From Luzula sylvatica (taxonomy: Eukaryota > Streptophyta > Magnoliopsida > Poales > Juncaceae), in contig OX326959.1 in assembly GCA_946800325.1 (NCBI GenBank), positions 51,841,784 through 51,905,783 of the forward strand: a stretch of 64,000 nt of DNA, given 5' to 3'. Of the stretch, positions 9,922 through 24,065 are shown one piece after another; position 1 is the stretch's first letter, and each line of letters begins with the position of its first letter. Under the pieces are notes generated by a model. The model was not told the DNA's origin and ran no database searches. It saw nothing but the letters and a program-made list of their open reading frames with translations. The translations under genes and the position numbers were made by a program.

Positions 9922-12279
9922 TTTGAACTCCTCAAAGCGTTAAAATCTTGTTTTGAATCGAAAAACAAACTTTCTTAGTGTTTGTTAAATTTGGTGAAAA
10001 GTTATGTACTAAAAGATACGATACAAATGATCTAAAAACACGTTATTTGAACTCCTCAAAGCGTTAAAATCTTGTTTTGAATCGAAAAACAAACTTTCTT
10101 AGGGTTTGTGAAATTTGGTGAAAAGTTATGTAGTAAAAGATACGATACAAATGATCTAAAAACACGTTATTTGAACACCTCTAAGCGTTAAAATCTTGTT
10201 TTGAATCGAAAAACAAACTTTCTTAGGGTTTGTGAAATTTGGTGAAAAGTTATGTAGTAAAAGATACGATACAAATGATCTAAAAACACGTTATTTGAAC
10301 TCCTGAAAGCGTTAAAATCTTGTTTTGAATCGAAAAACAAACTTTCTTAGTGTTTGTGAAATTTGGTGAAACGTTATGTACTAAAAGATACGATACAAAT
10401 GATCTAAAAACACGTTATTTGAACTCCTCAAAGCGTTCAAATCTTGTTTTGAATCGAAAAACAAACTTTCTTAGTGTTTGTGAAATTTGGTGAAAAGTTA
10501 TGGAGTAAAAGATACGATACAAATGATCTAAAAACACGTTATTTGAACTCCTCAAAGCGTTAAAATCTTGTTTTGAATCGAAAAACAAACTTTCTTAGTG
10601 TTTGTGAAATTTGGTGAAAAGTTATGTACTAAAAGATACGATACAAATGATCTAAAAACACGTTATTTGAACTCCTCAAAGCGTTCAAATATTGTTTTGA
10701 ATCGAAAATACAACTTTCTTAGGGTTTGTGAAATTTGGTGAAAAGTTATGTAGTAAAAGATACGATACAAATGATCCAAAAAAACACGTTATTTGAACTC
10801 CTCAAAGCGTTCAAATCTTGTTTTGAATCGAAAAACAAACTTTCTTCGTGTTTGTGAAATTTGGTGAAAAGTTATGTACTAAAAGATACGATACAAATGA
10901 TGTAAAAACAGGTTATTTGAACTCCTCAAAGCGTTAAAATCTTGTTTTGAATCGAAAAACAAACTTTCTTAGGGTTTGTGAAATTTGGTGAAAAGTTGTG
11001 TGGTAAAAGATACGATACAAATGATCTAAAAACACGTTATTTGAACACCTCAAAGCGTTAAAATCTTGTTTTGAATCGAAAAACAAACTTTCTTAGTGTT
11101 TGTGAAATTTGGTGAAAAGTGATGTACTAAAAGATACGATACAAATGATCTAAAAACACGTTATTTGAACTCCTCAAAGCGTTCAAATCTTGTTTTGAAT
11201 CGAAAAACAAACTTTCTTAGTGTTTGTGAAATTTGGTGAAAAGTTATGTAGTAAAAGATACGATACAAATGATCTAAAAACACGTTATTTGAACACCTCA
11301 AAGCGTTAAAATCTTGTTTTGAATCGAAAAAGAAACTTTCTTAGTGTTTGTGAAATTTGGTGAAAAGTTATGTAGTAAAAGATTCGATACAAATGATCTA
11401 AAAACACGTTATTTGAACTCCTCAAAGCGTTCAAATCTTGTTTTGAATCGAAAAACAAACTTTCTTAGTGTTTGTGAAATTTGGTAAAAAGTTATGTAGT
11501 AAAAGATTCGATACAAATGATCTAAAAACACGTTATTTGAACTCCTCAAAGCGTTCAAATCTTGTTTTGAATCGAAAAACAAACTTTCTTAGTGTTGGTG
11601 AAATTTGGTGAAAAGTTATGTAGTAAAAGATTCGATACAAATGATCTAAAAACACGTTATTTGAACTCCTCAAAGCGTTAAAATCTTGTTTTGAATCGAA
11701 AAACAAACTATCTTAGTGTTTGTGAAATTTGGTGAAAAGTTATGTACTAAAAGATACGATACAAATGATCTAAAAACACGTTATTTGAACACCTCAAAGC
11801 GTTAAAATCTTGTTTTGAATCGAAAAACAGACTTTCTTAGTGTTTGTGAAATTTGGTGAAAAGTTATGTAGTAAAAGATACGATACAAATGATCTGAAAA
11901 CACGTTATTTGAACTCCTCAAAGCGTTAAAATCTTGTTTTTAATTGAAAAACAAACTTTCTTAGTGTGTGTGAAATTTGATGAAAAGTTATGTACTAAAA
12001 GATACGATACAAATGATCTAAAAATACGTTATTTGAACTCCTCAAAGCGTTCAAATCTTGTTTTGAATCGATAAACAAAATTTCTTAGTGTTTGTGAAAT
12101 TTGCTGAAACGTTATGTACTAAAAGATACGATACAAATGATCTAAAAACACGTTATTTGAACTCCTCAAAGCGTTCAAATCTTGTTTTGAATCGAAAAAC
12201 AAACTTTCTTAGGGTTTGTGAAATTTGGTGAAAAGTTATGTAGTAAAAGATACGATACAAATGATCTAAAAACACGTTA
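9922..12279. repeat. HOR B, copy 1: 19 monomers, 2358 bp
   Basis: Types run: GTTAAATTT, AGGG, AACACCTCT, CTCCTGAAAG with GAAACG, GGAG, an ordinary monomer, ATATTG with AAAATACAAC (126 bp, ending GATCC plus seven A), TTCTTCGTG, GTGTGG, AAGTGATG, ordinary, AAAGAAAC, GGTAAAAAG, TTGGTG, ACTATC, ACAGAC with GATCTG, TTTTTAATTG with TTTGATG, CGATAAAC with TTTGCTGAAACG, and AGGG. The same series restarts at 12280, exactly 2358 bp on (19 x 124 + 2). Confidence 0.93.
10666..10791. repeat. 126-bp length-variant monomer (GATCC plus extra A residues)
   Basis: This monomer ends GATCC followed by seven A then CACG, two bases longer than the usual GATCTAAAAACACG. It always follows ATATTG and AAAATACAAC variants. 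The same form recurs at 13024 and 18235 but is absent from the AAAATACAAC monomers at 23942, 27786 and later, which keep GATCTAAAAA. It is thus a marker for the B and early C domains. Confidence 0.9.
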
Positions 12280-14637
12280 TTTGAACTCCTCAAAGCGTTA
12301 AAATCTTGTTTTGAATCGAAAAACAAACTTTCTTAGTGTTTGTTAAATTTGGTGAAAAGTTATGTACTAAAAGATACGATACAAATGATCTAAAAACACG
12401 TTATTTGAACTCCTCAAAGCGTTAAAATCTTGTTTTGAATCGAAAAACAAACTTTCTTAGGGTTTGTGAAATTTGGTGAAAAGTTATGTAGTAAAAGATA
12501 CGATACAAATGATCTAAAAACACGTTATTTGAACACCTCTAAGCGTTAAAATCTTGTTTTGAATCGAAAAACAAACTTTCTTAGGGTTTGTGAAATTTGG
12601 TGAAAAGTTATGTAGTAAAAGATACGATACAAATGATCTAAAAACACGTTATTTGAACTCCTGAAAGCGTTAAAATCTTGTTTTGAATCGAAAAACAAAC
12701 TTTCTTAGTGTTTGTGAAATTTGGTGAAACGTTATGTACTAAAAGATACGATACAAATGATCTAAAAACACGTTATTTGAACTCCTCAAAGCGTTCAAAT
12801 CTTGTTTTGAATCGAAAAACAAACTTTCTTAGTGTTTGTGAAATTTGGTGAAAAGTTATGGAGTAAAAGATACGATACAAATGATCTAAAAACACGTTAT
12901 TTGAACTCCTCAAAGCGTTAAAATCTTGTTTTGAATCGAAAAACAAACTTCCTTAGTGTTTGTGAAATTTGGTGAAAAGTTATGTACTAAAAGATACGAT
13001 ACAAATGATCTAAAAACACGTTATTTGAACTCCTCAAAGCGTTCAAATATTGTTCTGAATCGAAAATACAACTTTCTTAGGGTTTGTGAAATTTGGTGAA
13101 AAGTTATGTAGTAAAAGATACGATACAAATGATCCAAAAAAACACGTTTTTTGAACTCCTCAAAGCGTTCAAATCTTGTTTTGAATCGAAAAACAAACTT
13201 TCTTAGTGTTTGTGAAATTTGGTGAAAAGTTATGTACTAAAAGATACGATACAAATGATGTAAAAACAGGTTATTTGAACTCCTCAAAGCGTTAAAATCT
13301 TGTTTTGAATCGAAAAACAAACTTTCTTAGGGTTTGTGAAATTTGGTGAAAAGTTATGTGGTAAAAGATACGATACAAATGATCTAAAAACACGTTATTT
13401 GAACACCTCAAAGCGTTAAAATCTTGTTTTGAATCGAAAAACAAACTTTCTTAGTGTTTGTGAAATTTGGTGAAAAGTGATGTACTAAAAGATACGATAC
13501 AAATGATCTAAAAACACGTTATTTGAACTCCTCAAAGCGTTCAAATCTTGTTTTGAATCGAAAAACAAACTTTCTTAGTGTTTGTGAAATTTGGTGAAAA
13601 GTTATGTAGTAAAAGATACGATACAAATGATCTAAAAACACGTTATTTGAACACCTCAAAGCGTTAAAATCTTGTTTTGAATCGAAAAAGAAACTTTCTT
13701 AGTGTTTGTGAAATTTGGTGAAAAGTTATGTAGTAAAAGATTCGATACAAATGATCTAAAAACACGTTATTTGAACTCCTCAAAGCGTTCAAATCTTGTT
13801 TTGAATCGAAAAACAAACTTTCTTAGTGTTTGTGAAATTTGGTAAAAAGTTATGTAGTAAAAGATTCGATACAAATGATCTAAAAACACGTTATTTGAAC
13901 TCCTCAAAGCGTTCAAATCTTGTTTTGAATCGAAAAACAAACTTTCTTAGTGTTGGTGAAATTTGGTGAAAAGTTATGTAGTAAAAGATTCGATACAAAT
14001 GATCTAAAAACACGTTATTTGAACTCCTCAAAGCGTTAAAATCTTGTTTTGAATCGAAAAACAAACTATCTTAGTGTTTGTGAAATTTGGTGAAAAGTTA
14101 TGTACTAAAAGATACGATACAAATGATCTAAAAACACGTTATTTGAACACCTCAAAGCGTTAAAATCTTGTTTTGAATCGAAAAACAGACTTTCTTAGTG
14201 TTTGTGAAATTTGGTGAAAAGTTATGTAGTAAAAGATACGATACAAATGATCTGAAAACACGTTATTTGAACTCCTCAAAGCGTTAAAATCTTGTTTTTA
14301 ATTGAAAAACAAACTTTCTTAGTGTGTGTGAAATTTGATGAAAAGTTATGTACTAAAAGATACGATACAAATGATCTAAAAATACGTTATTTGAACTCCT
14401 CAAAGCGTTCAAATCTTGTTTTGAATCGATAAACAAAATTTCTTAGTGTTTGTGAAATTTGCTGAAACGTTATGTACTAAAAGATACGATACAAATGATC
14501 TAAAAACACGTTATTTGAACTCCTCAAAGCGTTCAAATCTTGTTTTGAATCGAAAAACAAACTTTCTTAGGGTTTGTGAAATTTGGTGAAAAGTTATGTA
14601 GTAAAAGATACGATACAAATGATCTAAAAACATGTTA
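12280..14637. repeat. HOR B, copy 2: 19 monomers, 2358 bp
   Basis: This repeats copy 1 in order. Differences seen by eye: TTCCTTAGTG near 12951, ATTGTTCTG near 13054, CACGTTTTTTG near 13144, TTAGTG where copy 1 has TTCGTG (near 13205), AGTTATGTGG where copy 1 has AGTTGTGTGG, and ACATGTTA near 14632. About six changes in 2.36 kb makes this pair older than the HOR A pair. After 14637 the order jumps to an AGAGTTTG monomer instead of starting a third copy. Confidence 0.92.
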
Positions 14638-17600
14638 TTTGAACTCCTCAAAGCGTTAAAATCTTGTTTTGAATCGAAAAACAAACTTTCTTAGAGTTTG
14701 TGAAATTTGGTGAAAAGTTATGTAGTAAAAGATACGATACAAATGATCTAAAAACACGTTATTTGAACACCTCAAAGCGTTAAAATCTTGTTTTGAATCG
14801 AAAAACAGACTTTCTTAGTGTTTGTGAAATTTGGTGAAAAGTTATGTAGTAAAAGATACGATACAAATGATCTAAAAACACGTTATTTGAACTCCTCAAA
14901 GCGTTAAAATCTTGTTTTGAATCGAAAAACAAACTTTCTTAGTGTTTGTGAAATTTGGTGAAAAGTTATGTAGTAAAAGATACGATACAAATGATCTAAA
15001 AACACGTTATTTGAACTCCTCAAAGCGTTAAAATCTTGTTTTGAATCGAAAAACAAACTTTCTTAGTGTTTGTTAAATTTGGTGAAAAGTTATGTACTAA
15101 AAGATTCGATACATATGATCTAAAAACACGTTATTTGAACTCCTCAAAGCGTTAAAATCTTGTTTTGAATCGAAAAACAAACTTTCTGAGGGTTTGTGAA
15201 ATTTGGTGAAAAGTTATGTAGTAAAAGATACGATACAAATGATCTAAAAACACGTTATTTGAACACCTCAAAGCGTTAAAATCTTGTTTTGAATCGAAAA
15301 ACATACTTTCTTAGGGTTTGTGAAATTTGGTGAAAAGTTATGTAGTAAAAGATACGATACAAATGATCTAAAAACACGTTATTTGAACTCCTGAAAGCGT
15401 TAAAATCTTGTTTTGAATCGAAAAACAAACTTTCTTAGTGTTTGTGAAATTTGGTGAAAAGTTATGTAGTAAAAGATACGATACAAATGATCTAAAAACA
15501 CGTTATTTGAACAGCTCAAAGCATTAAAATCTTGTTTTGAATCGAAAAACAAACTTTCTTAGTGTTTGTGAAATTTGGTGAAAAGTTATGTACTAAAAGA
15601 TACGATACAAATGATCTAAAAACACGTTATTTGAACTCCTCAAAGCGTTCAAATCTTGTTTTGAATCGAAAAACAAACTTTCTTAGTGTTTGTGAAATCT
15701 GGTGAAAAGTTATGTACTAAAAGATACGATACAAATGATCTAAAAACACGTTATTTGAACTCCTCAAAGCATTAAAATCTTGTTTTGAAATCGAAAAACA
15801 AACTTTCTTAGTGTTTCCGAAATTTGGTGAAAAGTTATGTAGTAAAAGATACGATACAAATGATCTAAAAACACGTTATTTGAACTCCTCAAAGCGTTAA
15901 AATCCTGTTTTGAATCGAAAAACAAACTTTCTTAGTGTTTGTGAAATTTGGTGAAAAGTTATGAAGTAAAAGATACGAAACAAATTATCTAAAAACACGT
16001 TACTTGAACTCCTCAAAGCGTTCAAATCTTGTTTTGAATCGAATAACAAACTTTCTTAGTGTTGGTGAAATTTGGTGAAAAGTTATGTAGTAAAAGATTC
16101 GATACAAATGATCTAAAAACACGTTATTTGAACTCCTCAAAGCGTTAAAATCTTGTTTTGAATCGAAAAACTAACTATCTTAGTGTTTGTGAAATTTGGT
16201 GAAAAGTTATGTACTAAAAGATACGATACAAATGATCTAAAAACACGTTATTTGAACTCCTCAAAGTGTTCAAATCTTGTTTTGAATCGAAAAACAAAAT
16301 TTCTTAGTGTTTGTGAAATTTGGAGAAAAGTTATGTAGTAAAAGATACGAAACAAATGATCTAAAAACACGTTATTTGAACTCCTCAAAGCGTTAAAATC
16401 TTGTTTTTAATTGAAAAACAAACTTTCTTAGTGTTTGTGAAATTTGGTGAAAAGTTATGTACTAAAAGATACGATACAAATGATCTAAAAACACGTTATT
16501 TGAACTCCTCAAAGCGTTCAAATCTTGTTTTGAATCGATAAACAAAATTTCTTAGTGTTTGTGAAATTTGGTGAAACGTTATGTACTAAAAGATACGATA
16601 CAAATGATCTAAAAACACGTTATTTGAACTCCTCAAAGCGTGCAAATCTTGTTTTGAATCGAAAAACAAACTTTCTTAGTGTTTGTGAAATTTGGTGAAA
16701 AGTTATGTACTAAAAGATACGATACAAATGATCTAAAAACAGGTTATTTGAACTCCTGAAAGCATTAAAATCTTGTTTTGAATCGAAAAACAAACTTTCT
16801 TAGGGTGTGTGAAATTTGGTGAAAAGTTATGTAGTAAAAGATACGATACAAATGATCTAAAAACACGTTATTTGAACTCCTCAAAGCGATCAAATCTTGT
16901 TTTGAATCGAAAAACAAAATTTCTTAGTGTTTGTGAAATTTGGTGAAAAGTTATGTAGTAAAAGATACGATACAAATGATCTAAAAACACGTTATTTGAA
17001 CTCCTCAAAGCGTTAAAATCTTGTTTTGAATCGAAAAACAAACTTTCTTAGTGTTTGTGAAATTTGGTGAAAAGTTATGGAGTAAAAGATACGATACAAA
17101 TGATCTAAAAACACGTTATTTGAACTCCTCAAAGCGTTAAAATCTTGTTTTGAATCGAAAAACAAACTTTCTTAGTGTTTGTGAAATTCGGTGAAAAGTT
17201 ATGTAGTAAAAGATATGATACAAATGATCTAAAAACACGTTATTTGAACTCCTCAAAGCGTTCAAATATTGTTTTGAATCGAAAAACAAACTTTCTTAGG
17301 GTTTGTGAAATTTGGTGAAAAGTTATGTACTAAAAGATACGATACAAATGATCTAAAAACACGTTATTTGAACTCCTCAAAGCGTTCAAATCTTGTTTTA
17401 AATCGATAAACAAACTTTCTTAGTGTTTGTGAAATTTGGTGAAAAGTTATGTAGTAAAAGATACGATACAAATGATCTAAAAACACGGTATTTGAACTCC
17501 TCAAAGCGTTAAAATCTTGTTTTGAATCGAAAAACAAACTTTCTTAGTGTTTGTGAAATTTGGTGAAAAGTTATGTAGTAAAAGATACAATACAAATGAT

Positions 17601-18360
17601 CTAAAAACACGTTATTTGAACACCTCAAAGCGTTAAAATCTTGTTTTGAATCGAAAAAGAAACTTTCTTAGTGTTTGTGAAATTTGGTGAAAAGTTATGT
17701 AGTAAAAGATTCGATACAAATGATCTAAAAACACGTTATTTGAACTCCTCAAAGCGTTCAAATCTTGTTTTGAATCGAAAAACAAACTTTCTTAGTGTTT
17801 GTGAAATTTGGTGAAAAGTTATGTAGTAAAAGATTCGATACAAATGATCTAAAAACACGTTATTTGAACTCCTCAAAGCGTTCAAATCTTGTTCTGAATC
17901 GAAAAACAAACTTTCTTAGTGTTGGTGAAATTTGGTGAAAAGTTATGTAGTAAAATATTCGATTCAAATGATCTAAAAACACGTTATTTGAACTCCTCAA
18001 AGCGTTAAAATCTTGTTTTGAATCGAAAAACAAACTATCTTAGTGTTTGTGAAATTTGGTGAAAAGTTATGTAGTAAAAGATACGAAACAAATGATCTAA
18101 AAACACGTTATTTGAACTCCTCAAAGCGTTAAAATCTTGTTTTTAATTGAAAAACAAAATTTCTTAGTGTTTGTGAAATTTGGAGAAAAGTTATGTAGTA
18201 AAAGATACGAAACAAATGATCTAAAAACACGTTATTTGAACTCCTCAAAGCGTTCAAATATTGTTTTGAATCGAAAATACAACTTTCTTAGGGTTTGTGA
18301 AATTTGGTGAAAAGTTATGTAGTAAAAGATACGATACAAATGATCCAAAAAAACACGTTA
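13150..18360. repeat. HOR C, copy 1: 42 monomers, 5211 bp
   Basis: The first 12 monomers are the second half of HOR B. They are followed by 30 monomers beginning with AGAGTTTG (14638) and running through ACATATG (15010), CTGAGGG (15134), AACAGCTC (15506), AATCTGG (15630), the 125-bp GAAATCG monomer (15754), CCTG with ATGAAG (15879), ACTAACTATC (16127), GTGTTC (16251), GCGTGC (16623), AACAGG/CTCCTGAAAG with GGGTGTG (16747), GCGATC (16871), AATTCGG (17119), TTTTAAATCG (17367), TATTCGATTC (17863) and AAAATACAAC (18235). Much of this second part matches the type order of HOR A, so HOR C looks like a fusion of A-like and B-like segments. The unit restarts at 18361. Confidence 0.9.
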
Positions 18361-21300
18361 TTTGAACTCCTCAAAGCGTTCAAATCTTGTTTTGAATCGA
18401 AAAACAAACTTTCTTAGTGTTTGTGAAATTTGGTGAAAAGTTATGTACTAAAAGATACGATACAAATGATGTAAAAACAGGTTATTTGAACTCCTCAAAG
18501 CGTTAAAATCTTGTTTTGAATCGAAAAACAAACTTTCTTAGGGTTTGTGAAATTTGGTGAAAAGTTATGTGGTAAAAGATACGATACAAATGATCTAAAA
18601 ACACGTTATTTGAACACCTCAAAGCGTTAAAATCTTGTTTTGAATCGAAAAACAAACTTTCTTAGTGTTTGTGAAATTTGGTGAAAAGTGATGTACTAAA
18701 AGATACGATACAAATGATCTAAAAACACGTTATTTGAACTCCTCAAAGCGTTCAAATCTTGTTTTGAATCGAAAAACAAACTTTCTTAGTGTTTGTGAAA
18801 TTTGGTGAAAAGTTATGTAGTAAAAGATACGATACAAATGATCTAAAAACACGTTATTTGAACACCTCAAAGCGTTAAAATCTTGTTTTGAATCGAAAAA
18901 GAAACTTTCTTAGTGTTTGTGAAATTTGGTGAAAAGTTATGTAGTAAAAGATTCGATACAAATGATCTAAAAACACGTTATTTGAACTCCTCAAAGCGTT
19001 CAAATCTTGTTTTGAATCGAAAAACAAACTTTCTTAGTGTTTGTGAAATTTGGTAAAAAGTTATGTAGTAAAAGATTCGATACAAATGATCTAAAAACAC
19101 GTTATTTGAACTCCTCAAAGCATTCAAATCTTGTTTTGAATCGAAAAACAAACTTTCTTAGTGTTGGTGAAATTTGGTGAAAAGTTATGTAGTAAAAGAT
19201 TCGATACAAATGATCTAAAAACACGTTATTTGAACTCCTCAAAGCGTTAAAATCTTGTTTTGAATCGAAAAACAAACTATCTTAGTGTTTGTGAAATTTG
19301 GTGAAAAGTTATGTACTAAAAGATACGATACAAATGATCTAAAAACACGTTATTTGAACACCTCAAAGCGTTAAAATCTTGTTTTGAATCGAAAAACAGA
19401 CTTTCTTAGTGTTTGTGAAATTTGGTGAAAAGTTATGTAGTAAAAGATACGATACAAATGATCTGAAAACACGTTATTTGAACTCCTCAAAGCGTTAAAA
19501 TCTTGTTTTTAATTGAAAAACAAACTTTCTTAGTGTGTGTGAAATTTGATGAAAAGTTATGTACTAAAAGATACGATACAAATGATCTAAAAATACGTTA
19601 TTTGAACTCCTCAAAGCGTTCAAATCTTGTTTTGAATCGATAAACAAAATTTCTTAGTGTTTGTGAAATTTGCTGAAACGTTATGTACTAAAAGATACGA
19701 TACAAATGATCTAAAAACACGTTATTTGAACTCCTCAAAGCGTTCAAATCTTGTTTTGAATCGAAAAACAAACTTTCTTAGGGTTTGTGAAATTTGGTGA
19801 AAAGTTATGTAGTAAAAGATACGATACAAATGATCTAAAAACACGTTATTTGAACTCCTCAAAGCGTTAAAATCTTGTTTTGAATCGAAAAACAAACTTT
19901 CTTAGAGTTTGTGAAATTTGGTGAAAAGTTATGTAGTAAAAGATACGATACAAATGATCTAAAAACACGTTATTTGAACACCTCAAAGCGTTAAAATCTT
20001 GTTTTGAATCGAAAAACAGACTTTCTTAGTGTTTGTGAAATTTGGTGAAAAGTTATGTAGTAAAAGATACGATACAAATGATCTAAAAACACGTTATTTG
20101 AACTCCTCAAAGCGTTAAAATCTTGTTTTGAATCGAAAAACAAACTTTCTTAGTGTTTGTGAAATTTGGTGAAAAGTTATGTAGTAAAAGATACGATACA
20201 AATGATCTAAAAACACGTTATTTGAACTCCTCAAAGCGTTAAAATCTTGTTTTGAATCGAAAAACAAACTTTCTTAGTGTTTGTTAAATTTGGTGAAAAG
20301 TTATGTACTAAAAGATTCGATACATATGATCTAAAAACACGTTATTTGAACTCCTCAAAGCGTTAAAATCTTGTTTTGAATCGAAAAACAAACTTTCTGA
20401 GGGTTTGTGAAATTTGGTGAAAAGTTATGTAGTAAAAGATACGATACAAATGATCTAAAAACACGTTATTTGAACACCTCAAAGCGTTAAAATCTTGTTT
20501 TGAATCGAAAAACATACTTTCTTAGGGTTTGTGAAATTTGGTGAAAAGTTATGTAGTAAAAGATACGATACAAATGATCTAAAAACACGTTATTTGAACT
20601 CCTGAAAGCGTTAAAATCTTGTTTTGAATCGAAAAACAAACTTTCTTAGTGTTTGTGAAATTTGGTGAAAAGTTATGTAGTAAAAGATACGATACAAATG
20701 ATCTAAAAACACGTTATTTGAACAGCTCAAAGCATTAAAATCTTGTTTTGAATCGAAAAACAAACTTTCTTAGTGTTTGTGAAATTTGGTGAAAAGTTAT
20801 GTACTAAAAGATACGATACAAATGATCTAAAAACACGTTATTTGAACTCCTCAAAGCGTTCAAATCTTGTTTTGAATCGAAAAACAAACTTTCTTAGTGT
20901 TTGTGAAATCTGGTGAAAAGTTATGTACTAAAAGATACGATACAAATGATCTAAAAACACGTTATTTGAACTCCTCAAAGCATTAAAATCTTGTTTTGAA
21001 ATCGAAAAACAAACTTTCTTAGTGTTTCCGAAATTTGGTGAAAAGTTATGTAGTAAAAGATACGATACAAATGATCTAAAAACACGTTATTTGAACTCCT
21101 CAAAGCGTTAAAATCCTGTTTTGAATCGAAAAACAAACTTTCTTAGTGTTTGTGAAATTTGGTGAAAAGTTATGAAGTAAAAGATACGAAACAAATTATC
21201 TAAAAACACGTTACTTGAACTCCTCAAAGCGTTCAAATCTTGTTTTGAATCGAATAACAAACTTTCTTAGTGTTGGTGAAATTTGGTGAAAAGTTATGTA

Positions 21301-24065
21301 GTAAAAGATTCGATACAAATGATCTAAAAACACGTTATTTGAACTCCTCAAAGCGTTAAAATCTTGTTTTGAATCGAAAAACTAACTATCTTAGTGTTTG
21401 TGAAATTTGGTGAAAAGTTATGTACTAAAAGATACGATACAAATGATCTAAAAACACGTTATTTGAACTCCTCAAAGTGTTCAAATCTTGTTTTGAATCG
21501 AAAAACAAAATTTCTTAGTGTTTGTGAAATTTGGAGAAAAGTTATGTAGTAAAAGATACGAAACAAATGATCTAAAAACACGTTATTTGAACTCCTCAAA
21601 GCGTTAAAATCTTGTTTTTAATTGAAAAACAAACTTTCTTAGTGTTTGTGAAATTTGGTGAAAAGTTATGTACTAAAAGATACGATACAAATGATCTAAA
21701 AACACGTTATTTGAACTCCTCAAAGCGTTCAAATCTTGTTTTGAATCGATAAACAAAATTTCTTAGTGTTTGTGAAATTTGGTGAAACGTTATGTACTAA
21801 AAGATACGATACAAATGATCTAAAAACACGTTATTTGAACTCCTCAAAGCGTGCAAATCTTGTTTTGAATCGAAAAACAAACTTTCTTAGTGTTTGTGAA
21901 ATTTGGTGAAAAGTTATGTACTAAAAGATACGATACAAATGATCTAAAAACAGGTTATTTGAACTCCTGAAAGCGTTAAAATCTTGTTTTGAATCGAAAA
22001 ACAAACTTTCTTAGGGTGTGTGAAATTTGGTGAAAAGTTATGTAGTAAAAGATACGATACAAATGATCTAAAAACACGTTATTTGAACTCCTCAAAGCGA
22101 TCAAATCTTGTTTTGAATCGAAAAACAAAATTTCTTAGTGTTTGTGAAATTTGGTGAAAAGTTATGTAGTAAAAGATACGATACAAATGATCTAAAAACA
22201 CGTTATTTGAACTCCTCAAAGCGTTAAAATCTTGTTTTGAATCGAAAAACAAACTTTCTTAGTGTTTGTGAAATTTGGTGAAAAGTTATGGAGTAAAAGA
22301 TACGATACAAATGATCTAAAAACACGTTATTTGAACTCCTCAAAGCGTTAAAATCTTGTTTTGAATCGAAAAACAAACTTTCTTAGTGTTTGTGAAATTC
22401 GGTGAAAAGTTATGTAGTAAAAGATATGATACAAATGATCTAAAAACACGTTATTTGAACTCCTCAAAGCGTTCAAATATTGTTTTGAATCGAAAAACAA
22501 ACTTTCTTAGGGTTTGTGAAATTTGGTGAAAAGTTATGTACTAAAAGATACGATACAAATGATCTAAAAACACGTTATTTGAACTCCTCAAAGCGTTCAA
22601 ATCTTGTTTTAAATCGATAAACAAACTTTCTTAGTGTTTGTGAAATTTGGTGAAAAGTTATGTAGTAAAAGATACGATACAAATGATCTAAAAACACGGT
22701 ATTTGAACTCCTCAAAGCGTTAAAATCTTGTTTTGAATCGAAAAACAAACTTTCTTAGTGTTTGTGAAATTTGGTGAAAAGTTATGTAGTAAAAGATACA
22801 ATACAAATGATCTAAAAACACGTTATTTGAACACCTCAAAGCGTTAAAATCTTGTTTTGAATCGAAAAAGAAACTTTCTTAGTGTTTGTGAAATTTGGTG
22901 AAAAGTTATGTAGTAAAAGATTCGATACAAATGATCTAAAAACACGTTATTTGAACTCCTCAAAGCGTTCAAATCTTGTTTTGAATCGAAAAACAAACTT
23001 TCTTAGTGTTTGTGAAATTTGGTGAAAAGTTATGTAGTAAAAGATTCGATACAAATGATCTAAAAACACGTTATTTGAACTCCTCAAAGCGTTCAAATCT
23101 TGTTCTGAATCGAAAAACAAACTTTCTTAGTGTTGGTGAAATTTGGTGAAAAGTTATGTAGTAAAATATTCGATTCAAATGATCTAAAAACACGTTATTT
23201 GAACTCCTCAAAGCGTTAAAATCTTGTTTTGAATCGAAAAACAAACTATCTTAGTGTTTGTGAAATTTGGTGAAAAGTTATGTAGTAAAAGATACGAAAC
23301 AAATGATCTAAAAACACGTTATTTGAACTCCTCAAAGCGTTAAAATCTTGTTTTTAATTGAAAAACAAAATTTCTTAGTGTGTGTGAAATTTGGAGAAAA
23401 GTTATGTAGTAAAAGATACGAAACAAATGATCTAAAAACACGTTATTTGAACTCCTCAAAGCGTTAAAATCTTGTTTTTAATTGAAAAACAAACTTTCTT
23501 AGTGTTTGTGAAATTTGGTGAAAAGTTATGTACTAAAAGATACGATACAAATGATCTAAAAACACGTTATTTGAACTCCTCAAAGCGTTCAAATCTTGTT
23601 TTGAATCGATAAACAAAATTTCTTAGTGTTTGTGAAATTTGGTGAAACGTTATGTACTAAAAGATACGATACAAATGATCTAAAAACACGTTATTTGAAC
23701 TCCTCAAAGCGTTAAAATCTTGTTTTGAATCGAAAAACAAACTTTCTTAGTGTTTGTGAAATTTGGTGAAAAGTTATGGAGTAAAAGATACGATACAAAT
23801 GATCTAAAAACACGTTATTTGAACTCCTCAAAGCGTTAAAATCTTGTTTTGAATCGAAAAACAAACTTTCTTAGTGTTTGTGAAATTTGGTGAAAAGTTA
23901 TGTACTAAAAGATACGATACAAATGATCTAAAAACACGTTATTTGAACTCCTCAAAGCGTTCAAATATTGTTTTGAATCGAAAATACAACTTTCTTAGGG
24001 TTTGTGAAATTTGGTGAAAAGTTATGTAGTAAAAGATACGATACAAATGATCTAAAAACACGTTA
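18361..24065. repeat. HOR C, copy 2 with extra monomers: 46 monomers, 5705 bp
   Basis: The first 41 monomers follow HOR C copy 1. Differences seen: GCATTCAAAT near 19118, ACACGTTA for ACATGTTA near 19843, GCGTTAAAAT for GCATTAAAAT near 21974, and GTGTGTG for GTGTTTG near 23380. After 23446 four extra monomers (TTTTTAATTG, CGATAAAC with GAAACG, TATGGAGT, ordinary) are present before the AAAATACAAC monomer at 23942, which lacks the 2-nt insertion. The extra run is a known neighbour order, so it was probably added by out-of-register exchange. Confidence 0.9.
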
